This document shows, in pieces, positions 20,044 to 31,859 of a stretch of 64,000 nucleotides of DNA. Positions within the stretch are counted from its first letter, which is position 1. Every line of letters begins with the position of its first letter. This stretch comes from Limnanthes douglasii subsp. nivea (taxonomy: Eukaryota; Streptophyta; Magnoliopsida; Brassicales; Limnanthaceae). The stretch lies in the NCBI GenBank assembly GCA_036936605.1, contig JAUPFV010000005.1, forward strand, positions 191,268,958-191,332,957. Direction: 5' to 3'. Below the pieces are notes generated by a model. That model was not told where the DNA came from. It saw only the letters and a list, made by a program, of their open reading frames with translations, and did no database searches. A program made the position numbers and the translations under genes.

Positions 20044-23000
20044 AATGAGATCGTAATAACAACAATAATAATAGCTCTTAACAATATATTTTGACTATAT
20101 TATGATATTGAATGATGTCTTGTTTATATTGTTTGGCCATATGGGTCTATAATTTTAATATAAAATATAATAATTATATCAAATCATTTGTATATAAGCT
20201 AATCATATGCTTATCCTATGTTTTATTTAAGCTACGCCTAGTCCACAAATCAACATATATCTTATTTTATCGCTTAGTACGAAATTCAAATACAAATTTG
20301 TTAAAGGTTTCCATCTAATCTTTCATATATTTTAATTAAGGTCGATCAATTTAATGATTTAACTCGTATTAATATCTAAGTCCTTGCAAATAAAGTGAGG
20401 ATATAATATGATTTTGTGGCTGATAGTTTTTTACAGAACCAAACCATCGGACATTGTGAACAATCAACCAAACTCTGGTTTTGGTTGTTTGATTCTTAAT
20501 ATTTAATTTGTAAGTTTTGATATAACTATATAACATAACTCTTAAAAATTTGGTTGGTTGGGATCCTAAGGTTCTAGTTTGATCGAAGTTCTAAGCTTTG
20601 AAATTTGATTGATTGGCGTACAAAATCGAATTTATAAAGTTTGACATGGTCAGTCATTCATACTCTATGTTCATTTCTTCCCTCAATATTGTATTTTATC
20701 AAACCTCATTACTTTAGTTGAACATATTTAACTCTAAAAATTGTATTGATTCAATATTTTCCATACTCCTACCTCGTTAAAATATTCGTTGATTAAAACC
20801 ATTATTGAGGAAACAAAATATTTTGTTGAAAGAAAAAAGAATATCAGAATAAGCAATAATCTGCTATGATAACTGTTGTATTTTGGCCAGTGTGAAGATA
20901 ATGTCAGTTTGGTTGTACTATAAATAATAAGGTAGAAAAAAAGGAATGTACCAGTAATATTATCTTGGTATTCAAACTTATTTATAAGTTTAAAAACATT
21001 TCAAGGACCACCATAATTTGACCCTTAAAGTGAGTCAAATTTGGGGGATTTGAAGCACCATAAAATTGGAGAGTGCGTATGTATAATTATTGTGCCTAGA
21101 GAATATGATGAGTTACAAAGCGTGGAATGAGCTAGGTAATTCTCGTGCCCATTATATGGTACCGTTTTTTTATACTTCTACATATATTATCGTTGGATGT
21201 TTGTATCAACTATTCAATTATTTTCCTATGAACGGTTGGGATAAGGCATTTATTTTATAAATATTCAAAATATTTAGGTATATTTTCCACATATTCCTTT
21301 TACAGTAATACATTCTTTCTTCATCTGAGCCTTCCCTACAATATATTATGTATTTATTTTTTTAGTTTATACTAAATATGGCTCATCGAGTTATATATAT
21401 CACTTATGACTCTCACGGTGAGGGCTCAGGCAACAGAAACTTTTCAGGGTTAGATATTTTTAGGAAATCATCTCAAAGTCTCATAAGGGTTACAAGTAAG
21501 TTTTTTAACATAGAGGTTGACCATGCGGTTCAATATATCATCCAACTCCTTATGATTTTTATTGCTCTTGAACAGATCCTCCCCACTTGTCTGGATCAAA
21601 GATATCCCCAGATTTGACCTTCAGTTTGTTTAGGTTAGTTCATGAGGCCTCGTTTTTTGTATGGGGAATCTACAAATCGTGGTGGAGAACCAAATATCTA
21701 ATGTTCACTGAAGAAAATAATTCTGTAACGTATGTGCTAGTCTTCTAAATTAATACATATATGTTTGGCCCTATTTTTTATGCATTAGATCTTAAGAAAT
21801 ACCTATTATTATCAGGAGCAAGGGTCTTGAAAAATATGAAGGTGTTATTGATGATCCATGGTAATGTCATGGTAAAACTCCTAACTAATGAAAAGACCCA
21901 TGTGGATACAAGACATGATGATGTAGTATTTTTTACTTGCCTCTTTGTAACTGAGGTTCGACTTTCCTTGTATGGAAATTTCATAACATATTAATACCCC
22001 ACTCCTAGATCTTTTTAATATATTTCATCATGGTTGTCAATTTTGCATATTATTATGATTTGTAATAATGGGCAAGGAAAATTTATTTTTCTATGGTAAA
22101 TTTAAGCAAGATTATTAAAGATATGAGCATCAATTAATGTTTAACCAAGCTATATTTATATGGTTACTATACTGGCTCTCGTATAATGGTATCACTCAGG
22201 TTTCGAAACTAGCGGAGAGCCTCGTAATAGGTTTGATGGTCACAATTTTAAATAGCATGTAAAGGTGGTGGAGTAGTCACCATTAATGTTTGTTACTTAT
22301 AGTACAAGAGAGGTCAAACCTCTTAATGTACACATGATACCCCAACAATATTTCTAAAAATGATAGCAATTGAAGAAAAATGAGAGTTATTACGGCTTGT
22401 GGAGGTTTTTTGGACTAGGAAAAAAGAAAGTAGATTAGGGGGTCATTACTATAAAACAAATACCGAAAATATGAGGCCAATTTTGTAGCTTGTGTATCTT
22501 GTATAGTGAAGCTAATGAAAGAAGAATCAATATGTAAGGCGAAGATAATCTGAATAGAAAAAAGAAAAAAGATTTGTGGAGCAAGACAATTTCTAAAAAG
22601 CCACAGAAGGGTCTAAAGTAAAGGCTTGAAGTCTGCCGAACGTATTCGTAACCCATCAAGAGAAAGTCATGTTCTTTTCAAATTGGACTTCAATCCCTCA
22701 CTCAATGCTTTGGCGATACTACCCCGAAATGAGCAAAATATAGATCTAAAAATCCTTATTCAACTTTTAGTATTTGTTCTTCAAGCATACCGAAGTACTA
22801 AACTATAACTAGATAAATACACTATATGACAAATCAAGCTTCGTGTTAATGATGGAATATTGCAGCAGTATAATCTCTACATATATGAGGGAATATTGCT
22901 GAAATGATGGCATCAATCTGAACCTAACCTGTGGATGTTGATCATCTTTTTCTGAAACTGACTATATGATAAATCAAGCTTCGTGTTAATACAAGTGATT

Positions 23001-24235
23001 ATGATTTTTTTACTTTTATACAAGCATTTCAATAGTCGTTAATGTCTTAATATATAGTATTCGATGATTTTTCCTAATTAAATAATATGCAGATGAGTAC
23101 GAGGGTTATATTTCCAAACCTTAGGTAATTGCTTAATGTTGGATCCGGCGGGTTCGAGCATCGTTGATTGGTAAAGCAACAATTTATTATTCAAATTAGG
23201 CCATTAATAATTTGAAAACATAATTTTGTTGCTCAATATAAACATAACAGTGATTTGGGAATTCATTTTCATTAATATAATAGGGCTTTTGACCTAACCC
23301 AAAAACTTCTCTAATTAAACTAAAATGTGATGGTGTTGTTTTTTGTAGCATCTGTACTATAACATTAAAGGTGAGAAAGAGATAGACATAATTAAGAGAT
23401 ATTAAAGATTTTTGAATAATTATAGGAGAATAGGCAAACTCGTCACAAAAGTAGACATCCAAACGCAAAACTTATTTTGGTTTTTTACATAAAAAATCCA
23501 AACTTGGATATCGGGGGGAGAGAGGTTATATTCCCTCATGTAAATTTATCGTTCAATTTAGTCTGGCTATCATTGTACCCAATGATATAAAATAAGAAAG
23601 CGAGCATATAATGAGTTGTTTTTCTTTATGATAAGTAGTTTTTAATATTTGATTTATCATCCGATTAATTTGATTTTTTTGTACTTATATCATTTGATGG
23701 ATACATATAATGACTGAAGCTTTTATTTCACCAACATATATTTTACTTTCATAAAATTATTGATAAATGTATATAAATATATTTTTATATACTTGTTTTA
23801 AAAAATATTTTAGCTATGCCATCCTATTTTGAGTGATATGGATACCCTCCCTATCTTTGGGAAGATTTTGAGGAAAAACAGTAATACATTCTATTTGTTT
23901 TAAATATTTTCACATAACAACAAGTAATATCAAAGTTATTTGAAAGTAATCAATTATGAAGGTAAAGGTTTGATATTGCAACTCGGAAGCTTATTACATA
24001 GTTTGATATCATAAACTAAAAACTTAATACATAGTTTGGTATGGGATTTCAATACATAATTTGAAATTTAATAAAATTAATCGAAATAAATGGTAATATG
24101 TATTTTATTAATTGAATGTCCCTCGTTAAAAACTATATGTACCACCGAAGTATGAAATAGTAAACCTTTATTACAAAGTGTGAAATTGAAAAATAAATTA
24201 TAAATATTAGAATTAGTAAAAAAACTATACTTTTC
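20044..24235. other. AT-rich interval, no gene recognised
   Basis: Open frames here (such as 21,378-21,617 and 21,761-21,994) have no recognisable domain. A direct repeat (CAAATCAAGCTTCGTGTTAAT and a near copy) lies at about 22,828 and 22,972. A site like a Met-tRNA primer-binding sequence occurs at 22,187. This is probably decayed transposon sequence. Confidence 0.5.
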
Positions 24236-24239
24236 AGAA

Positions 24240-25230
24240 AGTGTACAACTTCAAGTGTTCCACATTCCATGAGGACGATAAAGATTGGCCTTATGCATCA
24301 AAAAATTTATAGTTCTCCTAGTTTTACTTTGGTTGTGATGATGTAGGGTCATTTTCAGTTTTGGTCTTACGTTACAAGGGTCTTATCATTGGCGTAGAGA
24401 AAGACACTTTGTAGCATATAACCTCATTTTTTGTCATCACAAAATCAAAAATTTGAATCGTATATGTTTTACATTAATGCTCAACAATATTCCATATATA
24501 GTTGGATCTTGATTTGTTTCTCATTGATTAGTTTCAGTTCATCATTTTGGCTATCACTGTTTGTTGATTTGTTGTATTTATAAATTCGAGATGAAGATGA
24601 AAATGTTTTACTGGGATCATGACCTCATTCTATAAGCCAATTAAAAATGATTTTTTTATATTGTGTTGCATGAGATGGTTTGGTATAATCATAAGGAATC
24701 TTGAAGTGCGTCTCACTTTTTTATTCCTAAGTTTGTAGAAATATGGATATTTCTTTCAATATGGTTTGTTTGGTTATTTCAACCTGCACATTTAATTGGA
24801 GATTAAATGGTGCCAAAATATATTGTTTGATTTCTCTAACTTCAAAAAATAATACTAATTGTGCATTCTTATATTGCAGTTCGTTGTTATCGGTTATTAC
24901 TCTAGAGACCCTGTAACATATGTTTATTTTGAGGAATTTGAGGACTTTATTTGCTCAAACTTTTGCAAAAGATTTGAATTTTATCCATTTTAAGAAGTAA
25001 TTTATTGCTACTAAGATGTATTATCTCTCGTCTAATGTTTTTGGTAATGGTCTTACCAAGTTCAAGACTTATTTATCAAAATGAATAGCTTCATAAATTG
25101 ATTCGAGTACATCAGTTGAGGCTTCGATTGCATTTGTAAAATGTTTGCAAATATTGCAACATTTGACCAAAGGCTTGGCATTAATTTTTATTGTTCCCCA
25201 TATATATATATGCTAATATGGCACATTTAT
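24240..25230 (-). pseudogene. Old Ty3/gypsy integrase remnant, element T5
   Basis: Aligned by eye with T2 and T4 integrase in the same order on the minus strand. The C-terminal 'LKVFHIPW' end (CAAGTGTTCCACATTCCATG) is near 24,250. The core block corresponding to T2's 'TIIVAIDYLSKW' and 'GPLP' is at about 24,990-25,070. A Cys-rich end, corresponding to 'CDPCQ', is near 25,140-25,175. No open frame survives. It is clearly older than T1-T4. Confidence 0.55.
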
Positions 25231-26085
25231 GGAGAGTTTCATACCAACGATGGGCACCTTATTCACCTCATTAAGTTATTTAAGGACGTAAACTAACTAT
25301 TCAAGAGCTAATCACAATAGGGGCAATCATCTTAAATCCTACTGATATAATATATCAGCCCGCCATACGTATCAGACATACCATATTGTGATGTTTACGG
25401 TCTTTATTTCATTTCTTAGGAATGTGATTTCAGTGGGGTACACTAGGATAAAGGTACACCGGTCTGGAGTTTCTTTGATGACTATGACTTCTGATGGTTA
25501 CTCAATTTATTTAGTTTGTATGGATCCAAAATTAGATGGTTTTAATTAAATGATTACCCAATGAGCGAATTTAGCACATCATGAAGAAAAAGGTATTCCA
25601 ACTATTACAATGTTTGCTCAATTTTTTATCATAAAAACGTGTAATATGTCTTTTAATAATAGTGTTTATATTATCATAACAACGTGTAACATGCCTTTTA
25701 ATGGTAGTTGTATAAGCCTTTTTAAAAAAAAATATGTAAAATGCTTTTTGCATAATGTCTTTTAATATACGACAGTTCATTAATCTGTAATATATTTTTG
25801 CTCTAAAATCATACATTACGTAACTTTAATAAAAAAGATTACATAATTATTTGACTTATATAAGATTATTGACTGTGGATTTGATCTGAACAAGTGTATT
25901 AAAAATAAAGACAATTATTTTGGATAAATATAAGAAAATAGTTTAATAACGCAATAGTTTTAGCATAATAAAATGCTAATACCGATATATTGGAATAACA
26001 ATTAAATGGTTCTGAAACCCGATAGGTTAAAACCGACCGAATCCGGATAATATTATATTGCGTTTTTACCATATTTAAGAGCAAA
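25231..26085. other. AT-rich interval, no gene recognised
   Basis: Nothing recognisable except a short local repeat of the AACGTGTAA(T/C)ATG(T/C)CTTTTAAT type near 25,636 and 25,682. Confidence 0.45.
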
Positions 26086-26087
26086 CA

Positions 26088-26166
26088 ACGAGTTTGTCGA
26101 GTGGTTAAGAAGGAAGACTTAAGATCTCCTGCACATAAGTGTGTGTGAGTTCGACTTCTTAAACAT
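26088..26166 (+). pseudogene. tRNA-Leu(UAA)-like pseudogene or tRNA-derived SINE head
   Basis: Contains CGAGTGGTTAAGA (D arm of Leu tRNAs), then GAAGACTTAAGATCTCC, an anticodon arm with loop CTTAAGA and anticodon TAA. A variable arm TGCACATAAGTGTGTG and a T arm GAGTTCGACTTC follow. The acceptor and T stems pair badly, so it is not a working tRNA. No clear SINE body or poly(A) follows. Confidence 0.6.
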
Positions 26167-26479
26167 TTCTTTAGCAATCAATCTATCCATTTAGAGTTTG
26201 TCTTTCTTGATTTCTTAGTTAGTCGCAATAGGATATGATTTATGTTGTTCATATCTATATCTTAATGGTGATGTTATAATATTGTCTAATACGTTTTTCA
26301 TACAGTAAGTATATTGATTTCTAGTATTTTGAGAGATTGCTAAAAACATAAACTGAAAATGAAAAAGAACAAGGTTTTTTTAAAGTGTTACTTAAAGGTT
26401 TGTGCTCTTATTTCAATATACCAATGGCTTTCTGTTATGGATATATAAACTCACTTAATATTAAATGCATTCATCTATC

Positions 26480-27301
26480 TGTAGGGAATATAGGGTCCGT
26501 ATATTCCGCCTTTGTATATAAGTAAGAATACTCCGATCTCCACAATAGTGTGATATTGTCCGCTTTGGGCCCACTGGCCCGCACGGCTTTGCTTTTGGTC
26601 CACTTCCAAAAGGCCTCACACTAATGGAGATGTATTCTTAACTTATATACTGATCTTTTTTCCCATGTTTTACCGATGTGGGATGTGGGACTTTGGTCGC
26701 ACCTAACAATCCTCCTCTCGAACAAAGTACCACTCTAGCCTCCTCTTAATTGACCTCCATCCGCCTACTCTAGTCAGGTGGACCGGAACCTGAACTCTAG
26801 AGCTTTTTAGGGCGGATCTATCTGATCACTATCAGATGGTAGTGTGCCGCTCCTTGATCAAGCCACCTGCTTGATGAGCTATCAGGCAATCTATCTTTAG
26901 ATGAATCTGCGCCGCTCCTTGATCAAGCCACCTGCTTGACGAGCCATCTGGCGCTCCATCTATCCGGCAGATCAATCACCTTGAGTATGGCTCCTGGCAA
27001 GATGTTCGGCACCCACATCATCACAACCCACCAACATCGCGTTCTGTCTGGGCCTGGTGCTCTGATACCATTTGTAGGGAATATTGGGTCAGTATATTCC
27101 GCTTTTGTATATAAGTATGAATACTCCGATCTCCACAATAGTGTGATATTGTCCGCTTTGGGCCCACTGGCCCGCACGGCTTTGCTTTTGGTCCACTTCC
27201 AAAAGGCCTCACATTAATGGAGATGTATTCTTAACTTATATACTGATCTTTCTTCCCATGTTTAACCGATGTGGGATGTGGGACTTTGGTCGCACCTAAC
27301 A
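26480..27301 (-). mobile_element. TRIM (miniature LTR retrotransposon), 822 bp, complete
   Basis: Two 229-bp LTRs (26,480-26,708 and 27,073-27,301; about eight differences by eye), TG...CA ends, and a perfect 5-bp duplication CTATC at 26,475-26,479 and 27,302-27,306. On the minus strand the 5' LTR is followed by AATGGTATCAGAGC, the standard primer site for initiator-Met tRNA (27,059-27,070). A purine run GAGAGGAGGAT precedes the 3' LTR. The 364-bp interior has no coding capacity, so it would need proteins from another element. It contains a short internal repeat (GCCGCTCCTTGATCAAGCC twice, near 26,850 and 26,910). Confidence 0.95.
27059..27070 (-). other. TRIM primer-binding site (Met-initiator tRNA)
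   Basis: Reverse strand TGGTATCAGAGC, two bases inside the 5' LTR. This fixes the element's orientation. Confidence 0.9.
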
Positions 27302-27306
27302 CTATC

Positions 27307-29796
27307 CTCAATAGTAATTATTAGGACTTATAAGTTAGCTTTGTTATTGTTCTTTTCATAATATATTCTTATAAAAAAATGGAGGAAATAAATGAGAAAC
27401 TATCGAACCATTTATGGAGATAGAACATACTGTAGTTGAAGTTTTTGCTAGATTAATGAGAATACGGAAACTTACTAATTTATTTTATTTTATGTGTTTG
27501 TATGATAGTAGTTTTTAAATTCAGTTGAGATTATATGATAATTTTATAGTTTGTAGTTTGTTTAGTTGTTGTAGTATAAAGATTTGTAAGTGTATTTGTA
27601 CTTGTTATGCTGGTTTGTACTAAAACTTGTATCATAGTTAGTAGTTAGTATAATGTTAAAGTGAACCAGTTTTGAGTGTCTGCAAATAAAACAATAATGT
27701 GTTATGCATTTTACCAAAGTGTTGAGATTTGAGAATGCATACAGAGGGAGCTACTGACTTTCACGGTTGATAAAATTATATGTTTTTCTCTATGATTTTC
27801 TCTAATGAAAATCCATATCTTTTGGTCATGATTGGTATAATTATAGTCCACCAGTTCTCTTGAATTGCGAGATGAACTTTTGTTGTTGATTAGCATTAAT
27901 TGGACTATAATCTAGTTTAATTAAAATAAACCTCACTTATAATATTTCACTTACTTTGGGACATTTTTAGTTATTTATTGTGCAACCAACTCATCTTGTC
28001 CATGTTAAATAAACATAACACATATATGTAATTTTGTATATACCTGATATAAATTTTTGTATACATTAAGATTATGTCTAAAACGGTGGCTGATAATTTC
28101 AATTACTAGTTATTTAAGATACTTTTTTTGTTATGGATGGACAATGAAAATAAAGTTTCAAATCAAGGAAAGGATATCATTCGGAATATCAATCAAATAG
28201 ATAAAAACTAAAATATTCAAAGTAATTATCGAATCCCTCCTAAAAAAACTAATAATGGAATATGTTACCATCGATGGCATTATTGTTGGTCAAAGTAAGA
28301 ATATATCATTTGTGTGGGACTTATTTTACCGAAGTTTAGTGCAAGGTTCCTAGTGATAGTCATACCGCTTCATGTAACTAGTGCAAGAAAATATACAATT
28401 GTGATCCCAACTAAAATGAAACATATACTATAGAAACCCATCTAAAAATCAATATAAAAAATGTATATAAATCTCGATAAAAAAAAACTTTAGGGTTTAA
28501 AGTGAGAGAATGGGATAATTATATTAAACTTTTAGTTATTTATTCTATCGCATAAGCTTGTAGAAAAAAGCATTTGCGAAATAATGGTTAAAATGTCAAT
28601 TTTTCTACTTTTATATTAGGAAGATTTGATTTACCATGAATTTAAGTTGAACCTTTACTTGTTTAATCATCGTTATAAATTGACTTGAGATTATTATGGT
28701 TAATTTTTTAATGCAATGAGATTGATTGACTTTGAAATTATGTTTGTTTGTTTTTTATGTAATGTATCTAGTGATTTATGGTGATGTTAAGATTATTTTT
28801 GTTTAATTTTTTATGTATTTATTTATGGTAATGTCGAGATCAATGCTAATATAATTTTTGTTTATTTTTTAATGTATTTATTTATGTTGATAGATTCGTT
28901 TTGAATTGGGTTTGATGAATTTTTAGTGGATATACTATAATTATATTATTTTGATTTTCTTTTAAAAAAATTATCAATTTTAAGAAAATTAAAATAAAAT
29001 AACCCAAACCAAAATGCACCGTACCAAACCATACTGATTTTCAAACCGAAAAACCAAACCAAAACTGAAACAACAAAAACTCAAAAAATTGATTTTTTTA
29101 ATAAATCAGTTTAATAATTTATAAGCCAAATTATTTCGATGCTTTAAATATTTATCAAAAACCCAACCAAACAGAGCGAATCTCACTCTTATGAGTTACA
29201 AACCATAAAATTACATCACACTACATTAAGATGCACGCCACATCCTAACAACTTGTGTCATATAACAAAAAGATGCACACTACAATCCAATTATATACAT
29301 CAAACCGGATGCCACAACCCAGTAACTTGTGTTAACCTTTAATGATTCATATTTTTTTACCTTTTAATCATATATATTAATGCATCGTGTGTAATAATAA
29401 CTTTGAGGCAAAAACTACAAGAAATATATAAGAAATATACTTAAATATGCAATCGTATAGCTAAATATATGAAACTCACAACTAAATTCAATTGAAATTT
29501 AATCTAAAACAAAGGAAAAAAACATAACAAATTATAAAATAAACGATATATAGAAAAATAAATAAGTTGAACATCATTTACATCATTATATATAAACTCC
29601 AAAGAATTTGTAAAAGGCTTAACTTGATATAAAATATGCAATCCTTATCAAACACAAACCTCCCACACGATATCTAGAAAAATATTAAACAATGAAAAAC
29701 ATAATTTGATAAGGTAGATAAAATGATATTATTATTAAATGAAGTTCCTATTTAGTATCCACCGCGAAACCTCCTAACCTTCTCATGCATTGTTCA
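27307..29796. other. AT-rich interval, no gene recognised
   Basis: Contains a loosely repeated T-rich block near 28,740-28,890 ('TTTTTTATGTATTTATTTATG' type, two to three copies) and A-rich stretches with CCAAACCAAAA near 28,990-29,080. No domain was seen on either strand. Confidence 0.5.
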
Positions 29797-30104
29797 TATG
29801 CTAGAGGACATAAGCCTAACACTTCTCAAAAGACACTTTGAGAGAAGAGGGTTATATATTCATTTTATGCGCTACAAATTAAGAGTATCCAACCGATGTA
29901 GGATAACTTTTCAATACACGCTATCACGCCAGAGGCTGGACCCACTAGGTAGTACCCCTTAGAGGACAACCAATATCTGATACCATATTAGAGGACATAA
30001 GCCCAACATTCTAAAAAATATGTATTGAAAGAATAGAGTTGCTTAATCATTTTATACACTACAAATTTAGAGTACCTAACCGATATTGAATAACCTTCAA
30101 TACA
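29797..30104 (-). mobile_element. Very small LTR element (~308 bp, TRIM-like)
   Basis: Two diverged terminal repeats of about 120 bp (29,797-29,918 and 29,986-30,104). They share TAGAGGACATAAGCC, ..ACTACAAATT.AGAGTA.C..ACCGAT and TTCAATACA. They flank only about 67 bp. Next to the right repeat, the reverse strand of CTGATACCAT is ATGGTATCAG, a Met-tRNA primer site, so the orientation is minus. No target duplication was confirmed. Confidence 0.65.
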
Positions 30105-31855
30105 TCTAAATGTTAATTATTCATAAATACACGCATATGTGATTTGTATATCTACATGACTATTAAATTTGAACAATAAACAATTAAATTTATATTCACA
30201 AACCGTTTATGTGACAAAATCAACCACATGTTTGCTATTAACATTAAACAACTAAGAATTCTAAGAGATATTCCTCTATAATTGTTTTTATTGAAGAATA
30301 AATATTGGCATTAGTCAATCTTCAATATAGATGACAATGACATGAAAAAATGAATAATTATGGTGGGTTAACATGATGAACGTGGTAAAAAAAAATGAAA
30401 AAATAATAGATAGAAAACCACAAATATTTGATATGAATGATAAATAAATAGTTGGTTTTATTATAACAAAATATAGTTTATTTTTTAAAATAATATTTGT
30501 TATTTAATGAAAATATGAATATAATATTACTATATAATTAAAATTAGCAAACCAATATCAAACCAAATAGAAAATAACAACTAAAATTACATTCTGATGT
30601 AAACAAAAAATTAAATTTATTAATCATATATTTAAAAATATAAATAGTTATATATATAAAATTTGTCACTTTCTGATTTTTCATTACAAGACTTAGAGCT
30701 TGGAGTGCAACAAAACCCAAATGGATATTAAAAGCATTAGAAATATATCTGTCATTTGTCATTGTACTTGTGATTACTCATTGTTAAAAGAGAAATATCA
30801 AAACCTTAAATATTATAAATTGATTGAGTTTATTAGAAAGCTAATTAAGTCATATAATAAATAAGAGAGAATGAAACTACATCGAGTTGAAATAGTCGAG
30901 GCTTTGATATTATAAGAATGATTATTTGAATTTTAGATGAACCCAAATAATATTTAGATATGGAACATCAAGTGGTTATATTATAACCATAATATGTGAT
31001 TTATTTAATGGCATGACTATAAAAAAGCACACTTTATATCTTAATATGTAGCATCAAGACTATATTTTAAATATTATATACATAATATCATGTCCTTATA
31101 TTATAGTTGATGACGACGATAGAGGATAACATAAAAAAATGGATACAGAAAATAGTACAGATTTAAAAATTGTTATTTTATTAAAAGGTGGTACATGGGC
31201 TTATTTACTATTATCCAATAGAGGATGTGACAAAAGTATATAAAACATTGTTACAAACTATCGGCTGACTTACAATTTTAACCTATAAAGCATAAACGAT
31301 ATCATTTTTCCAATCAAAATTCTAAATCAATCGTATATGATGTTGATTGTCTTAGTAATATGGGATGGATACGTGAAGTATATTATATATTATTGAATAT
31401 AAATATTGGTCTTATATAAAATAAGTCATGCATTATATGTATAAAGTTCACAGATTTGAATAAAAATATGTCACAATGATCTGTTCATGGTCTCACTTGT
31501 AGAGCAATTGGTAGACGTCACTTCAATTAATCGTTTCTTATATTTTATAGATGTTTAATAAGGTTATAACCAGATATTAATGCATAGTAGAATATCTTTA
31601 TTGCTCGGTTTATAATTTTTTTGGGTATTTTTTTACTAAAAAACAATTAAGGTCAATCTACATATCTTACAACATTAGTTAAAATTCTTTCTTCACGGTC
31701 CATATAAAAAGAACAAATATTAGCAAACATATTGGTTGCATTGAACCATTTCTTATATAACTCCATTGATAAGTATTAATATATATATATATATATATAT
31801 TTAAAGTTTTGAAATGGTTGGATTGTTTTAATTGGACTAAAGAATGTGATGATAA
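30105..31855. other. AT-rich interval, no gene recognised
   Basis: No recognisable coding sequence. A (TA)n microsatellite lies at about 31,778-31,800. Confidence 0.5.
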
Positions 31856-31859
31856 ATTT

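Noticed and set aside
26480..27301. Cassandra-type TRIM
   Set aside because: The LTR does not contain the 5S rRNA-like promoter region that defines Cassandra, although the CCCACATCGG-like and Met primer features are shared with many small elements.
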